This document shows, in pieces, positions 10,538 to 21,849 of a stretch of 64,000 nucleotides of DNA. Position numbers and translations under genes: made by a program. Numbering within the stretch: position 1 is the first letter of the stretch; each line of letters opens with the position of its first letter. The notes beneath the pieces are model-generated. The model saw only the letters and a program-made list of their open reading frames with translations. It was not told the DNA's origin and did not search any database. Source of the stretch: Notolepis coatsorum (lineage: Eukaryota; Chordata; Actinopteri; Aulopiformes; Paralepididae); assembly GCA_963971535.1 (NCBI GenBank), contig OZ020592.1, positions 127,681,689 to 127,745,688 on the forward strand, in the 5' to 3' direction.

Positions 10538-10862
10538 AGGGATGCAGCATTTGCAAACTATGCACCAAAGTTATGGAACACACTACCTATGGACATAGAT
10601 ATCTTAATATTTTTTAAAATAAGCTAAAAACGTACCTCTTCACCATAGCCTTCTAATACACTCCGCTGTTGATTGTACTGTAGCACTATTTTACTCTGTC
10701 CATTCTATTGCATAATTGTACTATCTATTATATTCTACTATTGTATTGCACTGTATTATTTTACTCTGTCTATTACTTTTTATTACAGGTTCAAAACTGT
10801 CAGGTATTAAACTGTGGGTTTTAAACAAGAGACTGTCAGGCTTTAAAACTGTGTAGGACCCA
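10538..10862 (+). pseudogene. LINE ORF2 C-terminal relic with 3' UTR
   Basis: 10538-10627 reads 'RDAAFANYAPKLWNTLPMDI' then 'DILIFFKIS' and stop. The APKLWN-LP motif is the conserved C-terminal end of L2/CR1-type LINE proteins. The following 230 bp (repeated 'attttactctgtc') resembles 24170-24260, the 3' UTR of a second copy. 5'-truncated. Confidence 0.65.
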
Positions 10863-11510
10863 GGGCCCTCAATTATCAACGTCGCGTATGCACAGATATG
10901 TGCGTAACCCGTGCGTACGATCATTTCTAAGCAAAGTGTGGGACTTATCAATTAGAACGTGTGCTTGACTTTGTGCGTATATCTACGCTCAGCTCTGACC
11001 GTGCGTACCTGGCGCCCGGCGGTAGAATATGGAGACTGCATATGGACGGCATATGCTTTCATCAGTTTCATGCATTAGTTTCAATGCAGAAATAAGGTTT
11101 CGTTCATTAGTTTGACTGACGTGTTCTCTATGACCCCCGTAATTCATTATAGTTAATTGTAAAATAGCAACAGTAGTGTAATTATGGTCAAAACCCTATA
11201 AATAGCATTTTGAATAATAGGTCTTTCCTTCTGAATGAATGCAGCATGGTTTATATATAGCGTTATCGGAATATACGGGGTGTACTGACTGCGCTCCACG
11301 TAACTCAACACGTTATTATTTTGCACATAGATTGCAGAAATACGGGAACGTTTTGATTATATTTAAAAGGCTTTGCCATTGTTAAACGAAATAAGTGGAA
11401 TTTCGAAGGTGTAAGCAGAATACAAGTCATATGAACCCGCACAATATAGTGTTCTTCCCCCTTCCTACTGTATAAGAAAGAATTAAAAACGCATTGCAAC
11501 GAGAACAGAG

Positions 11511-11690
11511 GTTATATTATCGTACTTGGCCATCGCATCCCGCTCTTTAAGCCTATCGAGATATACCTCATCTCAGGTACCTATTGTACTTCATCAACGA
11601 AAAAACAAGTACACCTACACCTGCCGGGTCCCGCCCCTATGGAGGCGTAGCCTATAAGACAGTGGGCCTGGTCACCAAACACTCTTCCTC
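11511..11690. repeat. DIRS left inverted terminal repeat
   Basis: Runs from GTTATATTATCG to CACTCTTCCTC. It is the inverse of 16199-16360 or so, including 'cctatcgagatatacctcat' and 'ggaggcgtagcctataagac'. Its outer end differs from that of the right repeat, which is usual in DIRS elements. Confidence 0.88.
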
Positions 11691-11743
11691 TATTTTCGTT
11701 TCCATCATAACGGATGCAGTGCACCTTATGTTAACTAGTTGTT

Positions 11744-13201
11744 ATGAAAAGATTAGAGAAATTGCGTAATGTTGAAAGCTTACCGGAGGTTTGCTTACCC
11801 CTGGCATCTTCGAGGCATGTTTCAGCGACACGTCGGGCCTGTGTTGATGTTTCCTCGTCTGACGGCAGCAGACCAAGGGGCAGCGTACAATGTTTGGCTA
11901 TCGAGCCGGCTTGTACAAAGGTAGGCCCTGTGTCATCAGGCATCAATGTTGGTATTGGTAATGCTGTGGAGTATGTTTTGGCGCCAGGGCCGGGGTGGCT
12001 TGGTGAACGTTCCACTGCAGTGGACGTTTTCCTGGCGATCCTGGAGCACGCTGCTAACGCTAATGCTACTAATGCTACTACTGCTAATGCTAATGTTGAC
12101 GCTGAAATGGGTCGTTGTTCTAATAATCCCTGCCGCGGGACATTGCCGCTTTTCCCTCCTCTCTCCTCCCTCCGCTTCATTGATGAAGGTCAGTCGGTTG
12201 CTAATGTGGGGGGTTTCGCTGAGTCCTATTTACCTTTTTTACGGGGAAACGGGCTAACAACAGGGTGGAGGCTGGGTGTACCGTGGCTACGTAGCCAGGT
12301 AGCTTTGTTCCTGTGCCCGGGCGGGGATGAACGATGTCCCACCCGGCCGATGCTTGAGAGCGAATCGGCTCGGAGGGTGGCAGTATGGACGGATGAGTGG
12401 TATACTGCTGCAGGATGGTTTGTAGCGGCGGCCAGTGTTATGGCTCAGCTGGCTAGTTTCCTATCCACATTGGCGTCGGGTAGTAGGGCTATGGGTCCAG
12501 CCGACATTGTAAACATGTTGCATGTTTGTGGTGTTATAGAGATCTTGACTCAGTCGCAAGCTATAACTGCGGGGAGGATTAGGATGCTATCAACGTTTGT
12601 TGTTAGGCATGTTTGGTTGGAGCACTCTCCTCTTGGGGAAGAGGATAGGTTTTCTCTCCTCACAACTCCTTTTTCCACGGAAAGTCTTTTTGGTCGTTCT
12701 GTGGAGGCGCAGGCGGTTGTTGATCTGGGTCCTACACCGCCTCACGCTGTGCAGCCAGAGGTGGGAGCACGGTCTCGTCAACGACTGTGGCGAGATCCTC
12801 GACAGGCGGCCATGTTTCTCCCGCCAGTGGTGCCCTGGGCGGAGAGTCAACAGGGTTCCACAAGGCCGACAGCCTTGGCGGCCGAGGGATCGGCCATTTT
12901 GGGTGAATTCGGCTTGGATAAAACAAGCCGTCGTCACTTTGCCGCGAGCAGCCCGCTCCCCGTTCAATCCTCTCTCTGTTACCCACGGAAGCGGGGCTCT
13001 GATCGTTCTCCTTTGGCTGTGGGCCGCGAACCTTCTTTGAAGCGCATGCAGCCCCATTCTTCACTTCTCATGGGGACAGGGGCTGACACCCAGTTGATGG
13101 CTGAGCCTGGGTCTGTCCGTGAGAATGTTGTGCTGTCGCGTGGCTCCTGCACCACACGTTGTGTGATGGATGAGCCTGGTGTTACAGCTGCCACTAGCTA
13201 A
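11744..13201 (+). CDS. DIRS ORF1, putative Gag (485 aa)
   Basis: A single open frame starting MKRLEKLRNV, just inside the left terminal repeat, and ending shortly before the RT region. It sits where DIRS elements encode their Gag-like ORF1, and a diverged copy of its start occurs at 8152. No zinc knuckle is visible; there is an Ala/Asn/Thr-rich run (about residues 104-120) and a basic C-terminal third. DIRS Gag proteins are poorly conserved, so the call rests on position and length. It is the longest apparently undamaged frame of this element. Confidence 0.7.
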   Translation: MKRLEKLRNVESLPEVCLPLASSRHVSATRRACVDVSSSDGSRPRGSVQCLAIEPACTKVGPVSSGINVGIGNAVEYVLAPGPGWLGERSTAVDVFLAILEHAANANATNATTANANVDAEMGRCSNNPCRGTLPLFPPLSSLRFIDEGQSVANVGGFAESYLPFLRGNGLTTGWRLGVPWLRSQVALFLCPGGDERCPTRPMLESESARRVAVWTDEWYTAAGWFVAAASVMAQLASFLSTLASGSRAMGPADIVNMLHVCGVIEILTQSQAITAGRIRMLSTFVVRHVWLEHSPLGEEDRFSLLTTPFSTESLFGRSVEAQAVVDLGPTPPHAVQPEVGARSRQRLWRDPRQAAMFLPPVVPWAESQQGSTRPTALAAEGSAILGEFGLDKTSRRHFAASSPLPVQSSLCYPRKRGSDRSPLAVGREPSLKRMQPHSSLLMGTGADTQLMAEPGSVRENVVLSRGSCTTRCVMDEPGVTAATS

Positions 13202-13537
13202 GGTGGTCAGCAGGGGGACTCGAGGCCTCTTCTGTTGAATGCACAGCAAGGGTTACCCCGGCCTCGCCTTCGCCAGGCGGGGTATCGCGCTGATGCCTCC
13301 CACTCCCGTGAGAGCGGCAGTGGTCTGCAAAGAAGAGGGGAGCGTGATTTGGGTGGTAGCAATATCACTGCAGGGCTTCGGCGTGTAGGAGCCCATGGGG
13401 TCCTCATGCCTTGCGTGTCTAGCTGCGGAACAACTCCTCAGCATGCGCTAGAGGGGTGTTCAGGGGGGGGTGTGTGTCAACCAGTTTGATGACAGCTTCT
13501 CCCGTATCAAACCGGCCCTTTCTGTCGGGGTCCCCCC

Positions 13538-15483
13538 TTGGGTGCGTCGCACAGCGGGAGGGACCGGGCCAACTATCTACTGTTCCTTGCGGCCCAGCGT
13601 CAGTTGACGGCGGGTGCGCTGTGGGATTATTTTCACATATGGCGACAAGAATGCCGTTTGGAGGGGTGGATAGAGAGAACGTTGAGGGAGGGGCTTGTTT
13701 TGCAGTTTGCACAACCCCACCCTCCGTTCTCAGGTTTGGTGCCGACCCTATTGTCAGGGTCAGAAGCAGTGACAGCCCTGGCCGACGAGATCCAATCTCT
13801 GTTGGCGAAGCAGGCCGTCGTCGTGGTTCCGAGAGAGGACGCGATGTCAGGCGTCTACTCCCGTTATTTTCTGGTACCCAAGAAAACAGGGGGGGTCAGA
13901 TCTATACTGGATCTGTCCGCGTTCAATCGGTTGATTGTAGCGAGACCATTCAGAATGTGGACCGTCAAACTCCTTCTGCTTGCTGTCAGAAGGGGAGACT
14001 GGTTCACCTCCATAGACCTGAAGGATGCGTATTTTCACATCCCGATTTTCCCTCCTCACAGGCAGTTCCTACGGTTCCTGTTTCAGGACGTAGCGTACGA
14101 GTACCAGAGGTTGCCGTTCGGCTATTCACCAAGTGCGTGGCGACTGCGCTGGAGCCTCTACGTCGTCGGGTGATACGAGTTCTATTCTATCTCGACAACA
14201 TTCTACTCCTCAGTCGTTCGGAGGAGGTTGCCAGGTCTCATACCAGGCTGGTGGTGGAATTCCTCACCAGGCTGTGTTTTGCTGTGAATTGGAAGAAGAG
14301 TATGCCTCTTCCCAGTCAACAGGTGGAGTACTTGACGTTGAGGTCGAGGCCCATGATTGTAACCCTCTCGGAGCAGCGCCGGGTGTCTATCCTTCGCGCG
14401 CTCGGGGGTTTCCGTCTGGGAGGGACGGTCACGGCGCTGCAAGTGATGCGTCTGCTCGGTATGATGGCATCTGCTCACGGTGGTTCCTCTTGGCCTCCTC
14501 TTCATGAGGAGGATACAGAGGTGGTTTTTCTCTATGAGAATAGATCCGGTGAGGGACAAATGGAAACGGTTGACGGTTCCTTTGTCGATATGGGGAGATC
14601 TCGCCCATTGGAAGAGGCTGGGTATCCTCACCATTGGGGTCCCGATGGGCAGCAGGCGCTCACATGTCACGGTCTTCACCGACGCCTCTCTCACGGGGGT
14701 GGGAGGGACGTGTCGGACCCACGCAGTGGGGGGAAGCTGGACGGAGGTTCATGCTGGCCCATCTACCCCGCACATCAATGTGTTGGAATTGAAGGCGGTC
14801 CTCCTGGTCCTCAAACGGTTCGACCACCTGGTGGTAGGCGAGCGCGTTTTGGTCAGGACAGACAGTATGATGGCAGCGGCGTATATCAACAGGCAGGGTG
14901 GGACTCGTTCCATCCGCCTGCTCCGGGCGGCGGTCGAACTTTGGCTATGGCTTTGGCTTTGGCTCGCAGGCTGCGCAGTCTGAGGGCGCTCCACATTCCT
15001 GGTACAGAGAATGTGGGCGCGGATGTGATGTCTCGGGGCGGTCCTCGTTACGACGAGTGGGAACTCCGCCCCGACATAGTCAGACAGATCTGGGATCGGT
15101 TCGGGGAGGCCTCGGTAGATCTGTTTGCGTGCCGACGCTCTCACAAGTGCCCCTTGTGGTTCTCGGTCAGTCGAGCAGATCATCCCCCCTTGGGGGTGGA
15201 TGCCTTCTCGACCTTTCCATGGCCGCCCGGTCTTCTGTACGCCTTTCCTCCTGTACAGCTGTTGGGTCAGCTGTTGGAGCGGATACGGAGGGAGCGTAGG
15301 ACGGTGATCCTGGTCGCGCCGGACCGGGGCACAGCAGTGTGGTTCCCGGTCTTGATCCAGCTTCTGGTCGCTCCTCCTTGGGTCATTCCTTGGTCGGCGA
15401 CGGCCCTCTCACAGCACAACGGGTCACTGTTCCAGTACCCGATGTTGTGCCAACGCCTGTTGCTGTGGCTGGTGGGAGGGTGA
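13538..15483 (+). pseudogene. DIRS RT-RNase H-methylase-like ORF (frameshifted)
   Basis: RT begins in one frame (13538-14120) with 'YFLVPKKTGGVRSILDLSAFN' and 'DWFTSIDLKDAYFHIPI', then 'LRFLFQDVAYEYQRLPFGYS'. A small deletion at about 14120 shifts the frame to 'FTKCVATALEPLRRR' and 'LFYLDNILLLS'. Here the catalytic Y-x-D-D box reads L-D-N, so the second aspartate is lost. Another shift at about 14490 gives the RNase H block ('VTVFTDASLTGVGG', 'ELKAVLLVLKRF', 'VRTDSMMAAAYIN'). A third at about 14950 returns to 'LHIPGTENVGADVMSR' and the downstream domain 'VDLFACRRSHKCPLWFS' to 'TVILVAPD', the adenine-methylase-like region of DIRS elements. At least three frameshifts and one catalytic change make it inactive. 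Confidence 0.9.
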
Positions 15484-15761
15484 GTCTGGAGAGGATGTAC
15501 GGTGGTTCTCGTGCCGGTAAGGCACTGTCAAAACAGCGCCTGTCCCATTGGTTGTGCGAGGGCATTGCCCTCTGCTACACGTTGGCTGGGCGGGATCCCC
15601 CTGGGGGCGTCAGGGCGCACTCCACTCGTGGGGTGGCTGCCTCTGCCGCTCTCCTGGGTGGGGCCTTGGTGGAGGACATCTGTGCTGCAGCTTCATGGTC
15701 CTCCCCGGGCCCCTTTGTAAGGTTTTACCTCATGGCCATGACCGGGGGTTCTGTCTCCTAG
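15484..15761 (+). pseudogene. DIRS tyrosine recombinase, C-terminal remnant
   Basis: Shows 'GKALSKQRLSHWLCEGIAL', then 'GVRAHSTRGVAAS' (the H-x-x-R catalytic pair), then 'DICAAASWSSPGPFVRFYLM' with the nucleophilic tyrosine in FVRFYL. The N-terminal half, including the first catalytic arginine, is missing. The methylase-like domain runs almost straight into this piece, so an internal deletion of several hundred bases is likely. Confidence 0.88.
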
Positions 15762-16033
15762 GCGGTTCTGGGGTATGTGGCCTTTCCTGCTTCCCGTCCT
15801 TTGGTAGGGTAGCAGGAGTGTGTGAGTATGGGCCACAGTGTGTAGGTCACACGTGGTTCCGCCTGTGCTGTGTGTTCAAGGGGTTCTAGTTCCCTCTTGC
15901 TCGCACTCGGGTGGAGTTGACTGCGCCCCCCCTTCATTAGGAAGGATGGGGTGACGGGGCTCCCCAAACCCCTTGATGTGGGCTTACGGGTCCTCAGGGG
16001 GTGCATCTGTCGGGCCTCGCGTCCGCTCTAACC

Positions 16034-16146
16034 CATATCTCGATAGGCTTAAAGAGCGGGACGCGATGGCCAAGTACGATAATATAACGTAAGGTTATGT
16101 ATATAACCTAGTTATATGAGTACTGGCTAAGAGTCCCGCTCTTAAG
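16034..16146. repeat. DIRS internal complementary region
   Basis: The first half (to about 16090, '...tacgataatataac') is the complement of the outer left end. The second half ('gtaaggttatgtatataacc...') is the complement of the outer right end. The two halves meet at AAC/GTT, mirroring the GTT at both element ends. This is the template DIRS elements use to form a circular intermediate. Confidence 0.87.
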
Positions 16147-16198
16147 CGGCCCTGAGTTCCCTTTTGAGGGATCTTTTACTGGAAACGGGATTTTTGGC

Positions 16199-16399
16199 GA
16201 GGAAGAGTGTTTGGTGACCAGGCCCACTGTCTTATAGGCTACGCCTCCATAGGGGCGGGACCCGGCAGGTGTAGGTGTACTTGTTTTTTCGTTGATGAAG
16301 TACAATAGGTACATGAGATGAGGTATATCTCGATAGGCTTAAAGAGCGGGATGCTTAGCTAGTACTCATATAACTAGGTTATATACATAACCTTACGTT
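16199..16399. repeat. DIRS right inverted terminal repeat
   Basis: Inverse of 11511-11690, from GAGGAAGAGTGTTTGG to the outer end ...ACCTTACGTT. Its outermost 60 bp ('ctagtactcatataactagg') differ from the left repeat and are matched instead by the second half of the internal complementary region. Confidence 0.88.
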
Positions 16400-17033
16400 A
16401 TTTGTTGAGTTTATGTGTATTACACTAAATGTGTCTTAAATGAATGAAAAGCATACATGCTCTGGATATACAGGTATCATATATTGTGTGGGTGATATGA
16501 CTTGTATTCAGCTTACATAACTTCGAAATTCCACCTATTTCGTTTTACAATGTCAAAGCCTTTTAAATATAAATCAAAACGTATTTCTGCAATATATGCG
16601 CAAAATAATAACGAGTTGAGTTCTAACAAAGAACGTATTACATGCTGGGTAGGCTGATAGAGTAAACTGAAATAGTCTATAACATTATAAAGGATAGGCT
16701 ATAATAGCAGGGTCTTCCCAACCTTTATTCCCCAGAGCCCCACAATTCCTGGGAGACATATAGGAATATGATATGATATAAGGTATACTGGTCCGTCAGC
16801 GAGGAGATTTAGCCCACAGCGGATAGCCATTAAATGCCATTTGAGAATATAGGCTATTAATGCAAAACGACGGCCTATAGCCTATACATATTATTTAATG
16901 TTTTCATAAGCGTAAAGATACAGCTATATCAGACCTGGGCATTGTATGGCCCGCGGGATGATTCTGACTGGCCCGCGAAATATTACATGATAATAAAAAA
17001 AAATAAAAAAAAAATAAAAAAAATATATTTCTT

Positions 17034-18292
17034 TTAACACTTTAGCTGCCTAAGGTTAAATTCATGATATACCATAGATTGCCAGCGCTATTTGTCTATG
17101 GAGAAAGTCCCCTTCTTTGCAGGGCTATAACTTTTTAAATTCTATTGCTACATTGCCATTATTAGGGCCCATTCAAAGTCCTATATGTATTGTTCATTGT
17201 GTAGCAACGTTAAACTTTTTCATTCACATATTCATAGTAAAGTATGGTCTAATGTAGGGATGCTCGATATTGGCTTTTTTACCGATACCGATATTCCGAT
17301 ATTGTCCAACTCTTAATTTCCGATACCGATATCAACCGATATCAACCGATACTGATATATGCAGGGTTTCCCCCCCAAAAAAACGGAATAATTTCAGGTA
17401 ACTAATCATTTCACTGGATATATATATAACAAATATTGTTATTGTTTTATTTTTTTTAAACCGATACCGATATTTTCCGATATCACATTTTACTGCCGAT
17501 ATCGGCCGATAATATCGGTCGGCCGATAATATCGGACATCCCTAGTCTAATGTATAAGTATGTTTTCATCTCTTTCTGCAGCTTTCTCCAGAACGTGATA
17601 TATAGCCCCAAATGCATTATATTGATGATGAAATACAGTTTGATGGCAATCAGCGCGATATAAAAAATTCCAACTAGACGTACTTCTAGAAGTTACTACA
17701 CGTCATCTGATGTTGACCGGATGGGCGAGGGGGCGTTTATAATTCCGTGGGCAGCGTTATACCAATCATCTAATGTGGGTCAAATGTTGATAATAGCAGT
17801 TAGTATCGAAGACGGTAACGTTACACGCTCAAACTCACCCCAGTCTCCGCGCGCCGTTGGGCGATCATCGTAGAGTAGAAATTCTATCATTATGGGATGG
17901 CGATTTACCCGGTCCATCTCCAGCTTGTATAATGGTATATACGTCCAAATCATGTTGTTTATCGAGTTATTGGCAATCGATCGCTATGTAGCGTGACGAG
18001 CCAGAGTCCCGGAACCTATAGCGAGTGGCTGGAAGCAATACGGACGTCTAGCACAACCTCTATGGCACATCCTGTTTAAGCGATTGCGCCGATCGGCCAC
18101 CAGATGGCGCTCCTGAACCGTCAGAGAGCTCAGTGGGTCCTGCTGGTGGATCTCAGGCCAGCGGAGGGGACATATGAATCCGATCGCAGATTTTTGAAAT
18201 ATTGATATAAGGACGACGTAAAGCGTCCTCCGGCAACTTGAGCATGGCCGGGAATGACGTCTAAAGACGGTTCCCGGCACCCAAAGTGTTAT
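17034..18292. mobile_element. piggyBac-like TTAA element, copy 1
   Basis: Left end TTAACACTTTAGCTGCC (17034); right end GGCACCCAAAGTGTTAT (18292, the final TTAA mutated to TTAT). Closely similar to 39232-40191 over most of its length ('gattgccagcgctatttgtc' to 'ggcaacttgagcatggccggg'). The related hAT at about 32330-32350 shows the unoccupied A-rich site. No transposase frame recognised, so non-autonomous. Interrupted by the MITE at 17255-17544. Confidence 0.75.
17255..17544. mobile_element. hAT-like MITE (TAGGGATG ends, 8-bp TSD)
   Basis: 290 bp from TAGGGATGCTCGATATTGGC to GATAATATCGGACATCCCTA. It is filled with repeated CCGATA(C/T)CGATAT words and flanked by perfect 8-bp duplications GTCTAATG (17247-17254 and 17545-17552). 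The paralogous TTAA element at 39440-39460 has the empty site 'tatggtctaatgtataag' with one GTCTAATG. The 8-bp duplication and end sequence fit hAT. Confidence 0.92.
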
Positions 18293-19659
18293 TTTTTTTT
18301 CTTTTTTTTTTAACTTTTTTTTTCCATGTCAACGTTCACACGCACAATATACGCTTAGGAGACATGCTCAGAAGATGTTGGTTCTCTTTCGATCCACCTA
18401 CATATGTGGCCGAACTGAAGAACACTAAAATGTGGAAATATAATAAGTGAAATGGGACACTTGATATATATATATATTTTTTTTTGCACAGTTCTGAAAA
18501 CATTAAATGTTTAATATAGGCATGTAAAGTAAAAAAGGCTACAAAACTGGGACACTTTTCTTTACACAGTTTAGTGACTTGTTTTGTTTATTTTTGCTAT
18601 AAGATGATGTGATGTCTTTAGAAAGCTAAGAAAATCCTTGTTTCAATAGTATATGAAACTCAAAATGCCCTTTGTTATGTTTCACATTTTGTTTATCATT
18701 TTGGAAATAAATTCTATTTGAATAAATTATATTTTTGAAAGCTAACCTCACCTTTTAATTGCCAAATAATAACATACACTCTTACCAGGGGTCAAAACAA
18801 TGCCATTTACTGCTTTTTATATAGAAATAAAATGTATATTATGCATAATTGAGTTTGGAATTTTGGCCCGGCCCCCCAACATATTTTCAGTTGCTCATTC
18901 GGCCCCCCGGGAAAAATAATTGCCCACCCCTGAGCTAGATGAACGATAAAGTTAGTTTACTGTGCAGGCTTCGCAGGGCTGTGCCATGTGCTATTATATA
19001 TGCGCAAGTTACTGTTGCATAATGTAGGCTATGGCTGCTATTATATGTAATTCATATACTGTAGGCTACTAATACCGACAACAAAATAGATTGTATGCCT
19101 CTACAAATCATATTATACCCGGTAGCCAATCGAACGAAACTGATAAAGGCATTCATATTCCAGCATGGTTATAATGACACACCAACGCCAAACAGTGGTT
19201 AACGGTCTTTATTAGTATTTTGAGCTGTCCAGGCAGAATTGCAGCAATGGTCTTAGGGAGTCGTTGATATCTGACATCACCGTGTACAAGTCCGCCTTTT
19301 ATTTATCCCATAACACGGGTTGTGTCTTCTTGGTTCGACAGCGCCTCCGTGAACAATCTCGCTCGTGGAGTTTCTCAGAGTTCGCTGGGTTAGTCCATTA
19401 TTTCACATCCCATGGGGGGTGTTTCATTACCATATATGGATAATCATGCACGAGCATTGACGGTAAGAACAAATGGTATTTATCAATACAGAGTGTGCGT
19501 AGCACCCGTGTACGCACGGTTGATAAATCCTGATATTTCTGTGCGTACACACATTCTAAATTCCATGCGTAGGAACGGAAATAGAACACTTTCTATGCAA
19601 CGTTGATAAATGAGGGCCCGCCTATAACTGCACCCTGAGAGGGAGGTTTGCCCTCCCAC

Positions 19660-20690
19660 AAGGGGGAGCTATTGCAGAACAATACATTGATAGGAATCCA
19701 TCCACAATCTTTTTGTATGACGTATCTAATATGGAAATAATTGATATTGTGAACAATCTCAAGAATAAAACATCTACAGATGTAAATGGGATAGACATGA
19801 CTCTTATTAAAAAATGAATCAAAGAAATTGTAGATCCCATTACTTTCATATGTAATCTATCTTTTAGGATGGGGACCTTTCCAACTGAAATGAAAACAGC
19901 CAAAGTAATTCCAATACATAAAGCAGGAGAAAAAAAATTATTTACAAATTATAGGCCTGTTTCTTTACTTCCTCAATTTTCAAAAATTCTGGAAAAACTT
20001 TTTGTTGCACGTCTGGACAGTTTTATTGATAAGAATGAGATATTCATTGATAGCCAGTATGGATTCAGAACTAACAGATCCACATCAATGGCTCTCATGC
20101 AGACCAGCAGAAGAGTTAACAAATTCAATCGATAATAAACAGTATGCAGTTGGAGTTTTTATTGATCTGAAAAAAGCTTTCGATACTTTACTCAGAAAAC
20201 TTGGAAAGTATGGAATTAGAGGGGTAGGGCTCAGTTGGATAAAAAGTTACATAGAAAATAGGAAATAATGTGTGCAGATGGGGGAGACCAGATCATCCTG
20301 CAAAATGATAACATGTGGGGTACCGCAAGGATCCATTTTAGGACCGAAATTATTTATATTGTATATTAATGATATCATTGATGTTTCTGATACACTTAAA
20401 TTTGTCATTTTGGCAGATGATACTAAAAAATTTTGTTCAGGTGCAGACCTTCAACAGTTGCTAACAAATATTACAGGTGAACTGGGGAAGCTGAAATGTT
20501 GGCTTGATACTAACAAACTATCCTTAATTATAAGTAAGTCTAAATTTATTTTGTTTGGTAATAAAAAAATACATTTGGATACTCAAGTAGAGATATGCAT
20601 ACATAATGTTCATCTTGAAAGAGTAAATGAATATACTTTTTTGGGTGTTGTGATAGACCAAAACCTCAGCTGGAAAACTCATTAACTATG
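19660..20690 (+). pseudogene. LINE reverse transcriptase domain (broken)
   Basis: Reads in successive frames: 'NKTSTDVNGIDMTLIKK', stop, 'GTFPTEMKTAKVIPIHKAG', 'NYRPVSLLPQFSKILEKL', 'QYGFRTNRSTSMALM', then after a shift 'VGVFIDLKKAFDTL'. After another break come 'GVPQGSILGPKLFILYINDI', 'FVILADDTKKF' (the catalytic -ADD box, intact), and 'SKSKFILFGNKK'. At least three frame breaks or stops. It stops near 20722, where the TTAA MITE is inserted, and resumes at 22440. Confidence 0.9.
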
Positions 20691-21460
20691 TAAAGAAAAA
20701 AACAGCGCGTAGCTTAGGTATCTTAAAGGGGAACTATCTTATAAATTGCCTTTTTCTGTATTTAGCATTGTTTCCTAGCTATGTGGACTTATATTAATAT
20801 GATCTATGTCTCTAATTCTCATATTGGCGCATTCTTCCAATTCTCCTCTCACAATATTCACCCTCACTGAACTGAGTCATCTGAAAATGTGCTGATTTGT
20901 GATGTCAGAGAGACTCAGCTGCATGACACTCTGCTGAGACTCACACACTCAGCACAGTTACCATTGTGGTTGGAGCCCAGGCTCAAAACGGCTTAAGATC
21001 TTGAGGTAGAAAAATGCTGTTTTTGAGGACTTCATTAGAAATACAAAACAATGAATAAAATAAATTATACAACGGCATGCAAATTTCTCGATTCTGATTG
21101 GCTGAAACAGTCCATTTACACGTATGTATTGCGATCAGTCCACGCTTGCTGGCCCAGGACCCGCCCACAACCGAATCACATCACATCAATCCGCCGGATC
21201 ACAAGAAGGTGGACAATAATCTTTACAAATGGATATGTTGATAGCGACTAAACGACTAAATATCAAGCGATTCTGTCACAGCGAATGTCTTAGTCGTTTA
21301 AACAATGTTGGATGATGTAATTGATGGGTCTTGAATCATTCTGTAACAAAAGAAAAATCGCGGATTGATTGATTGATTAATTTTCAATTTGTTTTCAATT
21401 TCTTTTTCCTTTCGACTGTCAGCGCTCGCTCTAGTCTCCACCCACCGCCACCCCCCCCCC

Positions 21461-21480
21461 CACACACACACACACACGCA

Positions 21481-21555
<75 letters not shown>
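21461..21555. repeat. (AC)n microsatellite
   Basis: About 95 bp of CA repeats with a CGCACGCG interruption near 21477, preceded by a run of C. Confidence 0.97.
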
Positions 21556-21559
<4 letters not shown>

Positions 21560-21849
21560 CCTGCAACGCGGGGGATAGTCAGACTGAGAGAGAGCTGGGT
21601 GCTGCGCTGTTCTAAGTGAGCATGGCCTATTGAGTTGATTGATTGATTGATTGATTGATTGCTAATTGTATTACTGTACGCTTGGTTTCCAACTGGTTAA
21701 GTTTAGGCCCTCTACAGTAGGTTTAAAAAAATAAATAAAAGAATAGGGCGAAGAAAACGTTTTTTTTCCTATAGGGCAAAGAAAACTTTTTAATTTGTTT
21801 TACCTACTTTCTATAGAAGCATCTAAGAATGAAGTTCTATGGAAAGTAG

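Larger units (their letters stand above)
11511..16399 (+). mobile_element. DIRS-type tyrosine-recombinase retrotransposon
   Basis: About 4.9 kb with the DIRS architecture: inverted terminal repeats (11511-11690 and 16199-16399) and an internal complementary region (16034-16146). Gag is followed by overlapping RT-RNase H, and then a tyrosine recombinase remnant. Both ends carry GTT (11511-11513, 16397-16399) and there is no target duplication, as expected for recombinase integration. Gag is open; the RT/RH/recombinase part is broken by frameshifts and deletions, so the copy is dead. Confidence 0.92.
16930..18932. mobile_element. hAT element, internally deleted, interrupted
   Basis: Ends CAGACCTGGGCATTG (16930) and ATTGCCCACCCCTG (ending 18932), with near-matching 8-bp duplications AGCTATAT (16922) and AGCTAGAT (18933). 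It is the same family as 32223-33607, sharing 'ggcccgcgggatgattctgac' and the 'ggccccccgggaaaaataatt' end. At 18357-18409 a 53-bp scrap of the transposase C-terminus ('RRHAQKMLVLF') survives between the common flanks. It is split by the TTAA element at 17034-18292. Confidence 0.88.
10863..19619. mobile_element. Large inverted-repeat DNA element (GGGCCCTC ends), host of a nest
   Basis: Ends are inverted copies: GGGCCCTCAATTATCAACG at 10863 and CGTTGATAAATGAGGGCCC ending at 19619, both followed inward by 'gtgcgtac' words. Inner inverted similarity (11300-11447 against 16475-16625, around 'ttgatt.atatttaaaaggctttg') shows that both arms belong to one palindromic element. Removing the DIRS (11511-16399) and hAT (16930-18932) insertions leaves about 1.9 kb. 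The style suggests PIF/Harbinger, but I could not find a clean target duplication. No transposase recognised. Confidence 0.65.

Noticed and set aside
12590..13064. Open frames opposite or beside DIRS gag
   Set aside because: Shadows of the 11744-13201 frame in GC-rich sequence.
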